37,293 nucleotides of DNA. It comes from Actinophytocola sp. (GTDB taxonomy: Bacteria; Actinomycetota; Actinomycetes; Mycobacteriales; Pseudonocardiaceae). The stretch is taken from contig WHUB01000041.1 in the NCBI GenBank assembly GCA_009377395.1, positions 1 through 37,293 of the forward strand, read 5' to 3'. A program made the position numbers and the translations under genes. The notes under the pieces are model-generated. The model had not been told where the DNA came from. It ran no database searches and worked only from the letters and a program-made list of their open reading frames with translations. Shown here piece after piece: positions 1-7,516 of this stretch; position 1 is the first letter of the stretch, and each line of letters starts with the position of its first letter.

Positions 1-143
1 AGCTAGCTCGTGGGCGTCGTGTCGCGCGCTGGGACAGGGATCGGCCATCTGGCAACGCACGACGGGAGGTGTCCCGGTTCTGCCGCGGGGCCGCGGGACT
101 TGTTGGTCAGGCCAATCGGCGCGTGCGCTGGCTCGGCTGGGCC

Positions 144-443
144 CTACTCGTCGGCGTCGGGGTCCTTGCCCGGCGGCGGCGCTGGCAGCGCCGCCATCAG
201 CTCACCCAGATCGAGCTCGAGCGCGTGCGCGATCCGGGCCAGCACCAGCACGGACGGGTTGACCTCGCCGCGCTCGATTTCGCCGATGTAGGTCCAGTGC
301 ACCCGGGCACGCCGCCCCAGCCGCTCCAGACTCCAGGGCTTGGGCCGCTTCGCCTGACGTGCCGCGCGTAGGCGCTCACCCAGCACGCGGGCGAACTCCG
401 AAGTCCGCTCGCCGGCATCCTGGGTCGTCTGGTCTGGCGGCAT
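144..443 (-). CDS. XRE-family helix-turn-helix transcriptional regulator
   Basis: A 99-residue protein that is almost entirely one Cro/CI-type helix-turn-helix domain. The recognition region (about residues 42-90) reads SLERLGRRARVHWTYIGEIE followed by RGEVNPS and a helical LARIAHALELDLGEL segment, the usual XRE pattern. A short acidic, proline-rich tail ends the protein, and there is no sensor domain. It diverges from the gene at 591 across 147 bases of unusually AT-rich DNA, so it may control that operon, itself, or both. Its ATG directly follows a plausible -10 box, so the mRNA may be leaderless. The family call is secure; the target is inferred from position only. Confidence 0.8.
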   Translation of the reverse strand: MPPDQTTQDAGERTSEFARVLGERLRAARQAKRPKPWSLERLGRRARVHWTYIGEIERGEVNPSVLVLARIAHALELDLGELMAALPAPPPGKDPDADE

Positions 444-448
444 GGCCA

Positions 449-477
449 GTTATGCCTACCGGCACGAAGTCGATCAA
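449..477 (-). promoter_or_regulatory. Putative leaderless promoter of the XRE regulator
   Basis: On the minus strand a TTGATC -35 (472-477) is separated by 17 bases from CATAAC (449-454). Only five bases then remain before the regulator's ATG at 443, so transcription would start at or next to the start codon. No Shine-Dalgarno sequence precedes the ATG. The match to a housekeeping promoter is fair, not perfect. Confidence 0.4.
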
Positions 478-590
478 GCCAGAGGCGATCACAGCAAGGC
501 TGTTAACCTTATGTCGATCACATTAAACTACTGGGTAAAGGTGCAGCTCGCAGCGGCGCCCGCTGCCCCGAGCCCAGTGGGGAATCAGCC

Positions 591-1334
591 ATGTATGCGA
601 CACCGCCGTGGTGGCCGACCGCGATCGCGCTGACCACGACGAACAGGGTGCCCTGGTGGCAGGTCGGCGATGCCGACGAGCGGCCCGAACGCTGGACGGT
701 CCACATCGACGTCACCGACAACAACGGCGCCGCACCGTGCCCGGACGACGTGCGCCGCGTCGGCGTGATCGAGCTGGCGGTGGCCGAGCTGGCCGCCGAC
801 CCGCAGCTGCTGCACCCCGCCGCCGCGGGGTCGTGGGCACCCGAGTTTCTGGCCGAGGCGCTCACCCAGCCCGGCAGCGGCGCGCTCGTCGACGAGCTGG
901 ACCTGCTCCTCGCGCCCGGACCGGCCCGGGTCGTGCTGCTGCGCAGCGTGTACCTGCACGAGGCCTGGCGCGGCTGCGGGCTGGCGCCGCCGCTGTTGTC
1001 CGCAGCGCTGCGCCGGTTCTCCGCGATGGCCCGCCTGGCCGCCTGCCGGGTCGACCCAACCGACATCGCCGAGCTGGCGCCCGGCCTGACCCCCGCCGAG
1101 GCCGAGGACGTCGCCCAGCGTGCCGGCTGGCTGCTGGAACGCAGCGGGTTCGTCCCCTGGAACGACGTGCACCTGGTCGGGCTCCACAACCCCGCGCACC
1201 AGGCACACCAGCACCAGCTCGCCCAGGATGTCACCAGCGCCGAACTGGAGGACGCCCTCGACGACGCCATCACCACCGACACCGACGACGGGCGCGACGG
1301 CGAGGGTACGAGCCCAGGACCGGAGCATCCATGA
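591..1334 (+). CDS. GNAT-like acetyltransferase-fold protein, substrate unknown
   Basis: 247 residues. A central segment (about 110-165) contains VVLLRSVYLHEAWRGCGLAP followed by a helix rich in Ala, Leu and Arg, which resembles the acetyl-CoA-binding beta-strand/RGxGL/A loop of GNAT N-acetyltransferases. A later GFVPW-type strand is also typical of that fold. The N-terminus carries a tryptophan-rich patch of unknown role and the C-terminus is acidic and low complexity. A GGGGA Shine-Dalgarno lies about eight bases before the ATG. It overlaps the next gene by four bases (ATGA), so the two are probably translationally coupled. Acetyltransferase activity is inferred from the motif; the substrate cannot be named. 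Confidence 0.6.
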   Translation: MYATPPWWPTAIALTTTNRVPWWQVGDADERPERWTVHIDVTDNNGAAPCPDDVRRVGVIELAVAELAADPQLLHPAAAGSWAPEFLAEALTQPGSGALVDELDLLLAPGPARVVLLRSVYLHEAWRGCGLAPPLLSAALRRFSAMARLAACRVDPTDIAELAPGLTPAEAEDVAQRAGWLLERSGFVPWNDVHLVGLHNPAHQAHQHQLAQDVTSAELEDALDDAITTDTDDGRDGEGTSPGPEHP

Positions 1335-1897
1335 CCGACACCCACCCGCCACACCGGCCGACAATGAGGGAGAAGGCGGTCAGCTCGCTGCCGCCGGAGG
1401 TGCCCAACGACAGCACCCGGCTGGATCCGGTGCCGCGCGAGCCAGGCGTCAAGCCTTCCGGAACCAGACAGCAAGGAACCCACGTGATCAGAAAGGCCCT
1501 CATCGGTCGGCTCTGGAAAGTGACGAGGATCGACTGCGATCACATGGCTTGTGACGCCGCCCTCGACCTTGAGCCGTCCGTGCAGCAGAGCGAGCTCCGA
1601 GCGGCCGCCGCCGCGGCAGGGTGGCAGATCACGACCTACCCCAACGTGATGGTCCTCTGCCCACGCCACCGGCGGGGCCAGAGCACCTGCACCGTCTGTC
1701 CCGGAGGTGAGCTGTTCGACCTGATCGGCCATGACATGACCGGGCACCGGGTCGCCCGCGCGCTGTACCGCGTCGGGCTCGCGACAGCAGATCAGGTCGC
1801 CACCACGAGCGATGCCGAGTTGCGGTCCCTGCCCAACTTCGGTGAGGTGTGTGTGCGCCGCGTCCGCGAGGCGATAAGGAACCGACGTGCCGACTGA
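1331..1897 (+). CDS. Cys/His-rich protein with RNA polymerase alpha-CTD-like C-terminal domain
   Basis: 188 residues, starting at the ATG that overlaps the previous stop by four bases. A middle region has C69, H71, C74, C110, H113, C120 and C123, spaced like a small zinc-binding fold. Residues about 138-184 match the helix-hairpin-helix of the bacterial RNA polymerase alpha-subunit C-terminal domain: a helix, VGLATADQV, SDAELRSLPNFG and a final basic helix ending VREAIRNR. In alpha this domain binds UP-element DNA and activators. Here it sits in a non-polymerase protein, so a DNA- or transcription-related role is likely but inferred. The first 50 residues look disordered. No family name is recognised. 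Confidence 0.6.
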   Translation: MTDTHPPHRPTMREKAVSSLPPEVPNDSTRLDPVPREPGVKPSGTRQQGTHVIRKALIGRLWKVTRIDCDHMACDAALDLEPSVQQSELRAAAAAAGWQITTYPNVMVLCPRHRRGQSTCTVCPGGELFDLIGHDMTGHRVARALYRVGLATADQVATTSDAELRSLPNFGEVCVRRVREAIRNRRAD

Positions 1898-2243
1898 GCC
1901 GAACCACGAACGACACCGCACGACGACGGTCCAGTTCCAGGCGCTGCGCGTCACCCCGCTGACAGAAGACGGCTCGCCCCACGAAGACCTGGAAGCGGCG
2001 GGCATGACGACGGGCAAGCTGCACCTCACCGGTCAGCGTCGTCATGCATGGCCGGACACGACATCAGCGGCGTGCCGTGATCACGTAATAATCGAGCAGA
2101 CCGTCCTCGTAGGCGGCCAGCCGTTCCGGCGTCACGCTCGGCGAAGTCGGTTCGCGCCAGCCAGGCGTCGAAGCCGTGCCAGACGTGCTCGCCGATCGAG
2201 GAGACGTGCAGCAGGTCGAAGCCGGCTTCCCGGAGCGACGTGA
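1887..2243 (+). pseudogene. Possible truncated small ORF at the end of the 591-1897 operon
   Basis: A GTG start inside the last codons of the previous gene (11-base overlap) opens a frame whose first 50 or so residues look protein-like (for example TTVQFQALRVTPL, then LEAAGMTTGKLHLTGQ). Beyond about 2040 the frame runs antisense through the methyltransferase gene and becomes an arginine-rich composition typical of shadow translation. This suggests the 3' part of a real gene was lost at a junction near 2040-2060. No family is recognised. It could also be a chance frame. Confidence 0.3.
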
Positions 2244-2811
2244 TCAGCTGCTCGACCGGGTACGCCCAGCAGCAGCCGTCCTCGAGCAGCCGATTCATGT
2301 GCGGCACCCGATGCATGTCCCCGGTCGACGGCGGCGCGAAGAACGACGCGAGTGAGATCAGGCCCCCGGTGCGCACGACCCGCGCCGCTTCGCTCGCGAA
2401 AACGTCGAGGTCGTAGAGCTGCTGCACCGCCTGCACCGACACCAGCTTGTCGACAACTCCGTCCGCGCAGGGCAGCGAACTCGCCCAGCCCTGCTGGAAG
2501 CTCAACCGCTCGTCGGCGGGCGCGGTCGCCACGGCGTGCTGGACTCGGTCCCCGATGGCGTCCACGCCCTGCGCCCGCGCCGGGCGGAACTCGCGCAGCG
2601 CCAGCGCGGTTCCGCGCCCCTGGCCGCAGCCGAGGTCGAGCAGGATGTCGGCCCCGCTGATATCCAGCTCGCGCAGCGTGATCCGATACAGCTCCCGCTG
2701 GCTCTCCACCCGGTCCGACACAGTGCTGTGACCCGCGATGTGCTCCCAGTAGCCGAAGTTGACGTACCCGCCGGCGAAAGCCGACGCAGCGTCTCCGGGC
2801 GCGACGGTCAC
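2026..2811 (-). CDS. SAM-dependent class I methyltransferase, frameshifted near its C-terminus
   Basis: The Rossmann methyltransferase motif I is LLDLGCGQGRGTAL, followed by a post-I acidic strand (GVDAIGD) and a VVRTGGLISLASFF strand. The N-terminus (AFAGGYVNFGYWEHI) resembles small-molecule methyltransferases of the tocopherol/natural-product type. The GTG at 2811 is preferred, because residues encoded upstream of it are low-complexity and Arg/Pro-rich. The frame as read ends at 2026 with an unrelated tail. If one base near 2130 is removed, the protein instead ends PERLAAYEDGLLDYYVITAR plus a final Arg and a stop at 2064, a natural ending for this family (248 residues). The gene therefore carries a recent single-base frameshift, or the sequence has an error there. 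The substrate is unknown. Confidence 0.75.
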   Translation of the reverse strand: MTVAPGDAASAFAGGYVNFGYWEHIAGHSTVSDRVESQRELYRITLRELDISGADILLDLGCGQGRGTALALREFRPARAQGVDAIGDRVQHAVATAPADERLSFQQGWASSLPCADGVVDKLVSVQAVQQLYDLDVFASEAARVVRTGGLISLASFFAPPSTGDMHRVPHMNRLLEDGCCWAYPVEQLITSLREAGFDLLHVSSIGEHVWHGFDAWLARTDFAERDAGTAGRLRGRSARLLRDHGTPLMSCPAMHDDADR

Positions 2812-2975
2812 CGAACCGCGTGGAACCACGGGTCGACGCTGGCAGGCGCTGACCGCCGCTGCCAGGGGACGCCTTTCGGCCGGTCGGTGGTGTGGCTGCC
2901 CTACATGACTCCCGCGCGGATTATGGGCGCCTCGGACGTGGAGCGGCCGCACCGCATCGTCGTAGGTTCACCGCC

Positions 2976-3728
2976 ATGAGTGCGGGCGATCTGTCGGGTC
3001 AGCGGGCGTTCGTCACCGGTGCCGCGAGCGGGATCGGGCGCGCCTGTGCGGTGCGGCTTGCCGAGGAGGGGGTGGCGGTGATCGCCGCCGACCAGGACGC
3101 GGCCGGTCTCGCGGAGCTGGCCGAGCAGGTCGACGTCGAGCAGGTCGTCGTCGACCTCTCCCGGCTCGACGATGTCGACCGGCTCGACCTCGCGGTCGAC
3201 ATCGTGGTCAACAACGCCGGTCTGCAGCACGTCGCCCCGATCCAGGAGTTTCCGCCGGACCGCTTCTCCCACATCCTGCGCGTCATGCTGGAAGCGCCGT
3301 TCCGCATCGTGCGCCGCGCGCTCGGGCACATGTACGCCAACGGCCGGGGCCGCATCGTCAACATCTCCAGCGTGCACGGCATGATCGCCTCGCCCTACAA
3401 GTCCGCATACGTCGCCGCCAAACACGGCCTCGAAGGGCTCTCCAAGGTCATCGCGCTCGAGGGCGCGGCACACGGCGTGACGTCGAACTGCGTCAACCCG
3501 GCCTACGTGCGCACCCCGCTCGTCGAGCACCAGATCGCCTCGCAGGCCGAGGCGCACGGCATCTCCGAGGACGAGGTCGTCGAGCGGATCATGCTGGGAC
3601 GGGCCGCGCTGAAGCGCCTCATCGAGCCCGACGAGGTCGCCGACCTCGTCGCCTACCTGTGCTCCGACGCCGCGTCCTCGATCACCGGATCGTCGATGAC
3701 GATGGACGGCGGCTGGACCGCCCATTGA
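2976..3728 (+). CDS. bdhA: 3-hydroxybutyrate dehydrogenase (SDR family)
   Basis: A 250-residue classical short-chain dehydrogenase that oxidises (R)-3-hydroxybutyrate to acetoacetate with NAD. Visible motifs are TGAASGIG for cofactor binding (residues about 14-21), VNNAGLQHVAPIQEFP, the catalytic serine region NISSVHG, and the Y-x3-K pair in KSAYVAAKHGLEGLSK. NPAYVRTPLVEHQI, then a QAEAHGI-type stretch, is characteristic of 3-hydroxybutyrate dehydrogenases within the SDR family. The ATG at 2976 is chosen because upstream in-frame residues are Arg-rich and not conserved-looking. It is followed after 22 bases by a GAF/PucR regulator and then a secreted hydrolase, a set suggesting catabolism of 3-hydroxybutyrate or its polymer. 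An acetoacetyl-CoA synthetase lies at 34958-36982. Confidence 0.88.
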   Translation: MSAGDLSGQRAFVTGAASGIGRACAVRLAEEGVAVIAADQDAAGLAELAEQVDVEQVVVDLSRLDDVDRLDLAVDIVVNNAGLQHVAPIQEFPPDRFSHILRVMLEAPFRIVRRALGHMYANGRGRIVNISSVHGMIASPYKSAYVAAKHGLEGLSKVIALEGAAHGVTSNCVNPAYVRTPLVEHQIASQAEAHGISEDEVVERIMLGRAALKRLIEPDEVADLVAYLCSDAASSITGSSMTMDGGWTAH

Positions 3729-3750
3729 TCGCGATGGGGGCCGGATAGCC

Positions 3751-5661
3751 ATGGTGGCTGCGACAATCGGGGGCGTGTTCTGGAACGACTTCCTCCGATT
3801 GCTCGCGCGCGACGCCGCCGCGGTCGAGTTCGAGGGGCCGCTGCTCGCCGCCAGATCGCGCGGCGAACCCCCTGCGGTGATCGAGGAGCTGGAGGAGGGC
3901 AAGCATCTCGCGTTGCAGGTCCGCGAGATGCTGGCGAGCAGGCGCCGCAGGGAGGGCCAGCTCACCGCGCTGTTCGAGACCGCGAGCGACCTCGCCCGGC
4001 TCTCCGATCTCGACTCCGTGCTGAACGCGATCGTGCGCCGGGCGCGGCAGCTGCTCGGCACCGACATCGCCTATCTGACCATGCACGATCCCGAACGCGG
4101 CGACACCTACATGCGCGTCACCGACGGCTCGACGTCGGCGGCGTTCCAGCAGGTCAGGCTCTCGCTCGGCGAGGGGCTCGGCGGGCTGGTCGCGCAGACC
4201 GGGATGCCGTACTTCACCTCGAACTACATGGCCGACCCGCAGTTCAGGCACGTCCACACCATCGACTCCGCTGTCGAGGAGGAGGGCCTGGTCTCCATCC
4301 TCGGCGTGCCGCTGCAGATCGGTTCGCGGGTGATCGGCGTGCTGTTCGCGTCCAACCGAGCCGAACGGCCGTTCACCCGGGAGGAGGTAGCGCTGCTCGG
4401 CTCGCTCGCCGCGCACGCCGCCGTCGCGATCGACCAGGCCCGGCTGCTCGAGGAGACCCGCGTCGCGCTGACCGAGCTGAACAGCGCCAACCGCCTGCTC
4501 AAGGAACACAGCGAAGCCGTGGAACGCGCCGCGGCGGCCCACGACAAGATGGCCCAGCTTGTGCTGACCGGCGGCGGCGTCGCCGAACTCGCCGCCAGCA
4601 CCGTCGAAGTGATCGGCGGCTCACTGCTCGTGCTCGACGAGCAGGACCGCGAGCTCGCCAGGGTCGGCGAACCGGACCACATCGAGCCGCAGCCGCTGAC
4701 CAGCGCGGTGGCCGCCTCGCGGGCGAGCGGCCGGTCGGTGCGCGCGTCGGGACACTGGGTCGCCGCCGTCTCCGCGGGCACCGAGCACCTCGGCGCGCTC
4801 GTGCTCAGCGGCAAGGCCGCGCTCGAGGACGCCGACCAGCGCATCCTGGAACGCGCCGCCGTCGTCACCGCCCTGCTGCTGCTCGCCCGGCGCTCCGGCG
4901 CCGAGGCGGAGAGCCGGGTACGCGGCGAGCTGCTCGACGACCTGCTGCGGCACCGCGACCTCGACCGCGCTGCCCTCGACGCGCTGACTGCCCGGGCCGA
5001 GCGGCTCGGCGCCGACCTCAACGCCGCGTTCTCGGTGTTCGTCACCGACGTCGGCAGCGCCGACCGGCAGCGCGCCATCCTGGCCGCCAACCACATCGCC
5101 CGCACCCGCTACGGCCTGGCGGGCGGCTTCGACGGCAAGATCGTGCTGTTGCTGCCGACCGGCGAGCCCGGCAAGGAGGCCGCCGCGCTGGCCGCCGAGC
5201 TAGGACAGACCCTCTCCGCCGAGGTCACCGTCGGCGGGGCGGGACCGGCACGCGGCGCGGGCGACGTGGCCTCCGCCTACCAGGAGGCGCAGCGCTGCCT
5301 CGGCGCGCTGCGCACGCTGGGCCGCATCGGCGAGGGCGCCGCCGCGGCCGAGATCGGGTTCGTCGGCCTCGTGCTCAGCGACCAGCCCGACGTCGCCGGG
5401 TTCGTCGACGCCCAGCTCGGGCGCATTGTGGACTACGACAACCGCCGGGGCACCGAGCTCATCAGCACGCTGCGGACCTACTTCGCCAGCAACGGGAACC
5501 TCGCCAAGACCAAGGACGCGCTGCACGTCCACGTCAACACAGTCGCGCAGCGGCTCGACCGGATCTCCCGGCTCATCGGGGACGACTGGCAGACGCCGGA
5601 ACGGATGCTGGAGCTGCAACTGGCGCTCCGGCTGCATCAGCTGGGCACACCGCACGTGTGA
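3751..5661 (+). CDS. GAF-domain, PucR/CdaR-type helix-turn-helix regulator
   Basis: 636 residues. A short N-terminal helical region leads into a GAF sensor domain (about residues 70-235; LFETASDLARLSDLDSVLN through FASNRAERPFTREEVALLGS). Next come a helical linker and a second alpha/beta region. The C-terminal domain (about 555-630) has the PucR HTH_30 signature LRTYFASNGNLAKTKDALHV followed by HVNTVAQRLDRI. Such regulators often activate an adjacent catabolic operon in response to a small ligand. Directly downstream of 3-hydroxybutyrate dehydrogenase, it probably controls that pathway (inference). A GGGGG-rich Shine-Dalgarno precedes the ATG; a GTG 24 bases downstream is an alternative start. 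A small terminator-like hairpin follows the stop. Confidence 0.85.
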   Translation: MVAATIGGVFWNDFLRLLARDAAAVEFEGPLLAARSRGEPPAVIEELEEGKHLALQVREMLASRRRREGQLTALFETASDLARLSDLDSVLNAIVRRARQLLGTDIAYLTMHDPERGDTYMRVTDGSTSAAFQQVRLSLGEGLGGLVAQTGMPYFTSNYMADPQFRHVHTIDSAVEEEGLVSILGVPLQIGSRVIGVLFASNRAERPFTREEVALLGSLAAHAAVAIDQARLLEETRVALTELNSANRLLKEHSEAVERAAAAHDKMAQLVLTGGGVAELAASTVEVIGGSLLVLDEQDRELARVGEPDHIEPQPLTSAVAASRASGRSVRASGHWVAAVSAGTEHLGALVLSGKAALEDADQRILERAAVVTALLLLARRSGAEAESRVRGELLDDLLRHRDLDRAALDALTARAERLGADLNAAFSVFVTDVGSADRQRAILAANHIARTRYGLAGGFDGKIVLLLPTGEPGKEAAALAAELGQTLSAEVTVGGAGPARGAGDVASAYQEAQRCLGALRTLGRIGEGAAAAEIGFVGLVLSDQPDVAGFVDAQLGRIVDYDNRRGTELISTLRTYFASNGNLAKTKDALHVHVNTVAQRLDRISRLIGDDWQTPERMLELQLALRLHQLGTPHV

Positions 5662-5707
5662 CCGGCCGCCACATCGCCGTCGCGGATTGTGTGTCGCGAC
5701 CCTATGT

Positions 5708-5727
5708 CGCCGGTCACCGGCGTTTTC
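5708..5727 (+). terminator. Terminator-like hairpin after the GAF/PucR regulator
   Basis: CGCCGG (5708-5713) and CCGGCG (5717-5722) pair as a perfect 6-bp stem with a TCA loop, followed by TTTTC. It lies 47 bases past the regulator stop and before the hydrolase GTG at 5740. That placement argues for the later start of the hydrolase. Confidence 0.45.
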
Positions 5728-5739
5728 TACGGTCACCGC

Positions 5740-7098
5740 GTGAGATTGGTGCTCGCCTTGGTGCTCACGGCGCCGCTGATCGTGACCGGCGCCGGCCCGG
5801 CGTCGGCGGAGGGATGCGGCGGCATGGGCCGGATCGCCGTACCCGGTGCGGCGCATCAGGAAACGGCGTGCCTCGACGACCTGACGACCGCGGGCACGAC
5901 GACCTCGGGCCACACCAACCCGGACGACTGGTCCGGCCTGCACGCCGACGGCACCAAGAACCCGAGCGGCGTGCCGGGCGTGCAGGTGGACGGTTACTTC
6001 CCCGACGAGTCGACCGGAAACACCAACAACGGCTGGGCGCACGACTCGCAGTTCGTGATCAGGCTGCCGGAGGACTGGAACGGCAAGGTCGTCATCACCG
6101 GCGCGCCCGGCGTGCGCAGACAGTACGCCAACGACTACATCATCAGCGACTGGGTGCTCGGGCACGGCTACGCGTTCGCGTCGACAGACAAGGGAAACAC
6201 CGGCGCCACGTTCTACACCGACGGCGCCCGGCCGGGGGACGCGGTGGCCGAGTGGCATTACCGGGTCACGCAGCTCACCAAGGCGACCAAGCGGGTGGCG
6301 CGGCAGTACTACGGCACGAGTCCTGATCGGACATACATGACCGGGATCTCCAACGGCGGCTACCTGACCCGGTGGGCGCTGGAGCATCACCCCGAGCTGT
6401 ACGACGGCGGCGTCGACTGGGAAGGCACGCTGTTCACCGAGCGCGGGCCGAACCTGTTCAGCTACCTGCCGTCCGCGCTGCGCAACTACCCGGCCTACCG
6501 CGCCACCGGCGACGAGCAGGCGCACCGCGCGATGATCGGCGCCGGGTTCCCGCGGGGCTCGGAGTTCCTGTGGGACTACCACTACGGCGTCTACTGGGAC
6601 CTGACCCAGCGCATCTACCGCGAGGAGTTCGATCCGGACTACGACGGCCCGCTGTCGGCGGGCATCCCGTTCTGCCAGCCGGGCATGCCGTCCTGCGACG
6701 CCGACTACCACTACGCGGACCGGCCGGAGAGCGTGCACGACGCGGTGGGGCGGGTGTCGAACACCGGCGACATCGGCAAGCCGATGATCACGCTGCATGG
6801 CACGCTCGACGCGCTGCTGCCGATCCGCACCGACTCCGACGTCTACCGCGACATGGTGCGGCGCGCCGGAGACGCACGACAGCACCGCTACTACGTGGTC
6901 GAGGACGGCACCCACGTCGACGGCCTCTACGACGACTACCCGAACCGGCTGCGCCCGATCCTGCCCTGCTACCGGGCGGCGTTCCTGGCGATGACTCGCT
7001 GGGTCGAGCGCGACGACCCGCCCGCCCCCAACGGCACCATCCCCAGCACCGGCGTCGAGCACCCGGTGAACCAGTGTTCTCTCCCCGCCCGCCGTTAG
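5740..7098 (+). CDS. Secreted alpha/beta hydrolase, tannase/feruloyl-esterase or 3HB-oligomer-hydrolase-like
   Basis: From the GTG at 5740 the protein has 452 residues with a clear Sec signal peptide: basic MR, a hydrophobic LVLALVLTAPLIVTG core and an ASA cleavage site near residue 23. The nucleophile elbow is GISNGG (GxSxG-like). A later strand LHGTLDALLP should carry the catalytic Asp, and EDGTHVDGLY the catalytic His. Several cysteines (GCGG, ACLDD, FCQPGMPSCD, LPCYR, QCSL) suggest disulfides in an exported enzyme. The substrate is not certain. Adjacency to 3-hydroxybutyrate dehydrogenase suggests 3-hydroxybutyrate oligomers or esters, while the fold also occurs in tannase/feruloyl esterases. 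Upstream in-frame ATG codons exist, but they would place the hairpin at 5708 inside the gene. Confidence 0.7.
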   Translation: MRLVLALVLTAPLIVTGAGPASAEGCGGMGRIAVPGAAHQETACLDDLTTAGTTTSGHTNPDDWSGLHADGTKNPSGVPGVQVDGYFPDESTGNTNNGWAHDSQFVIRLPEDWNGKVVITGAPGVRRQYANDYIISDWVLGHGYAFASTDKGNTGATFYTDGARPGDAVAEWHYRVTQLTKATKRVARQYYGTSPDRTYMTGISNGGYLTRWALEHHPELYDGGVDWEGTLFTERGPNLFSYLPSALRNYPAYRATGDEQAHRAMIGAGFPRGSEFLWDYHYGVYWDLTQRIYREEFDPDYDGPLSAGIPFCQPGMPSCDADYHYADRPESVHDAVGRVSNTGDIGKPMITLHGTLDALLPIRTDSDVYRDMVRRAGDARQHRYYVVEDGTHVDGLYDDYPNRLRPILPCYRAAFLAMTRWVERDDPPAPNGTIPSTGVEHPVNQCSLPARR

Positions 7099-7163
7099 AC
7101 GTTTGAGCCGCCGCCGTCACCGGCAACCCTCGTGGTGTCATCCCAGGAAGGAGGATTCCCACG

Positions 7164-7385
7164 ATGGCGAACCAGCAAGGCCTGAAGGGCACCGTGGAAG
7201 ACGTCAAGGGCCGTCTGAAGGAGTCCGCGGGCGCGCTGTTCGGCAACGACGAGAAGCAGCGCGAGGGCAGCGCCCAGCAGAGCAAGGGCGAGGCCCAGCA
7301 GCAGGTCGCCGAGCACGAGTCCCAGGCGGAGCAGGCGCGCTACGCGGCGTCGTCCGCCGAGGAGAACGAACGGCGGCAACAGTAA
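7164..7385 (+). CDS. CsbD-like stress-response protein
   Basis: A 73-residue, highly charged helical protein beginning MANQQGLKGTVEDVKGRLKE, the hallmark of the CsbD family, then GNDEKQREG and a Gln/Ala/Glu-rich tail. CsbD proteins are small hydrophilic proteins commonly under general-stress sigma control; their molecular function is unsettled. A very strong Shine-Dalgarno (AGGAAGGAGG) precedes the ATG. The gene stands alone and is closed by a 13-bp hairpin at 7399-7429. I looked for a SigF/SigB-type promoter upstream and found only a weak candidate. Confidence 0.85.
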   Translation: MANQQGLKGTVEDVKGRLKESAGALFGNDEKQREGSAQQSKGEAQQQVAEHESQAEQARYAASSAEENERRQQ

Positions 7386-7398
7386 GGACAGCACGGCC

Positions 7399-7429
7399 AA
7401 CGGCCCGGCGGCACGTCCGCCGGGCCGTT
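7399..7429 (+). terminator. Strong hairpin terminator after csbD
   Basis: A perfect 13-bp inverted repeat (AACGGCCCGGCGG at 7399-7411 with its complement at 7417-7429) around a CACGT loop, 13 bases past the csbD stop. It has no long T-run, which is common for actinobacterial terminators. Confidence 0.7.
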
Positions 7430-7516
7430 CGCGCGCGCTGAGAAAATTGGTTTGCGCCCGGTGACGGCGCCCCGCACGCTGCTGGGCATGAGCGCGCCGC
7501 ATCGCCTGGCAGCGCC

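Noticed and set aside
608..1330. Upstream extension of the alpha-CTD-like protein frame to 608
   Set aside because: It overlaps the GNAT-like gene in another frame and is Arg-rich shadow sequence; the ATG at 1331 with ATGA coupling is the natural start.
5200..7062. A 620-residue open frame on the minus strand across the regulator and hydrolase genes
   Set aside because: It is antisense to two well-supported genes, is Val/Arg/Ala/Gly-rich with no motif, and is a typical consequence of high third-position GC.
7100..7163. SigF-type promoter in front of the csbD-like gene
   Set aside because: A GTTT occurs near 7100, but the downstream element reads GGCAAC, not GGGTA; too weak to call.
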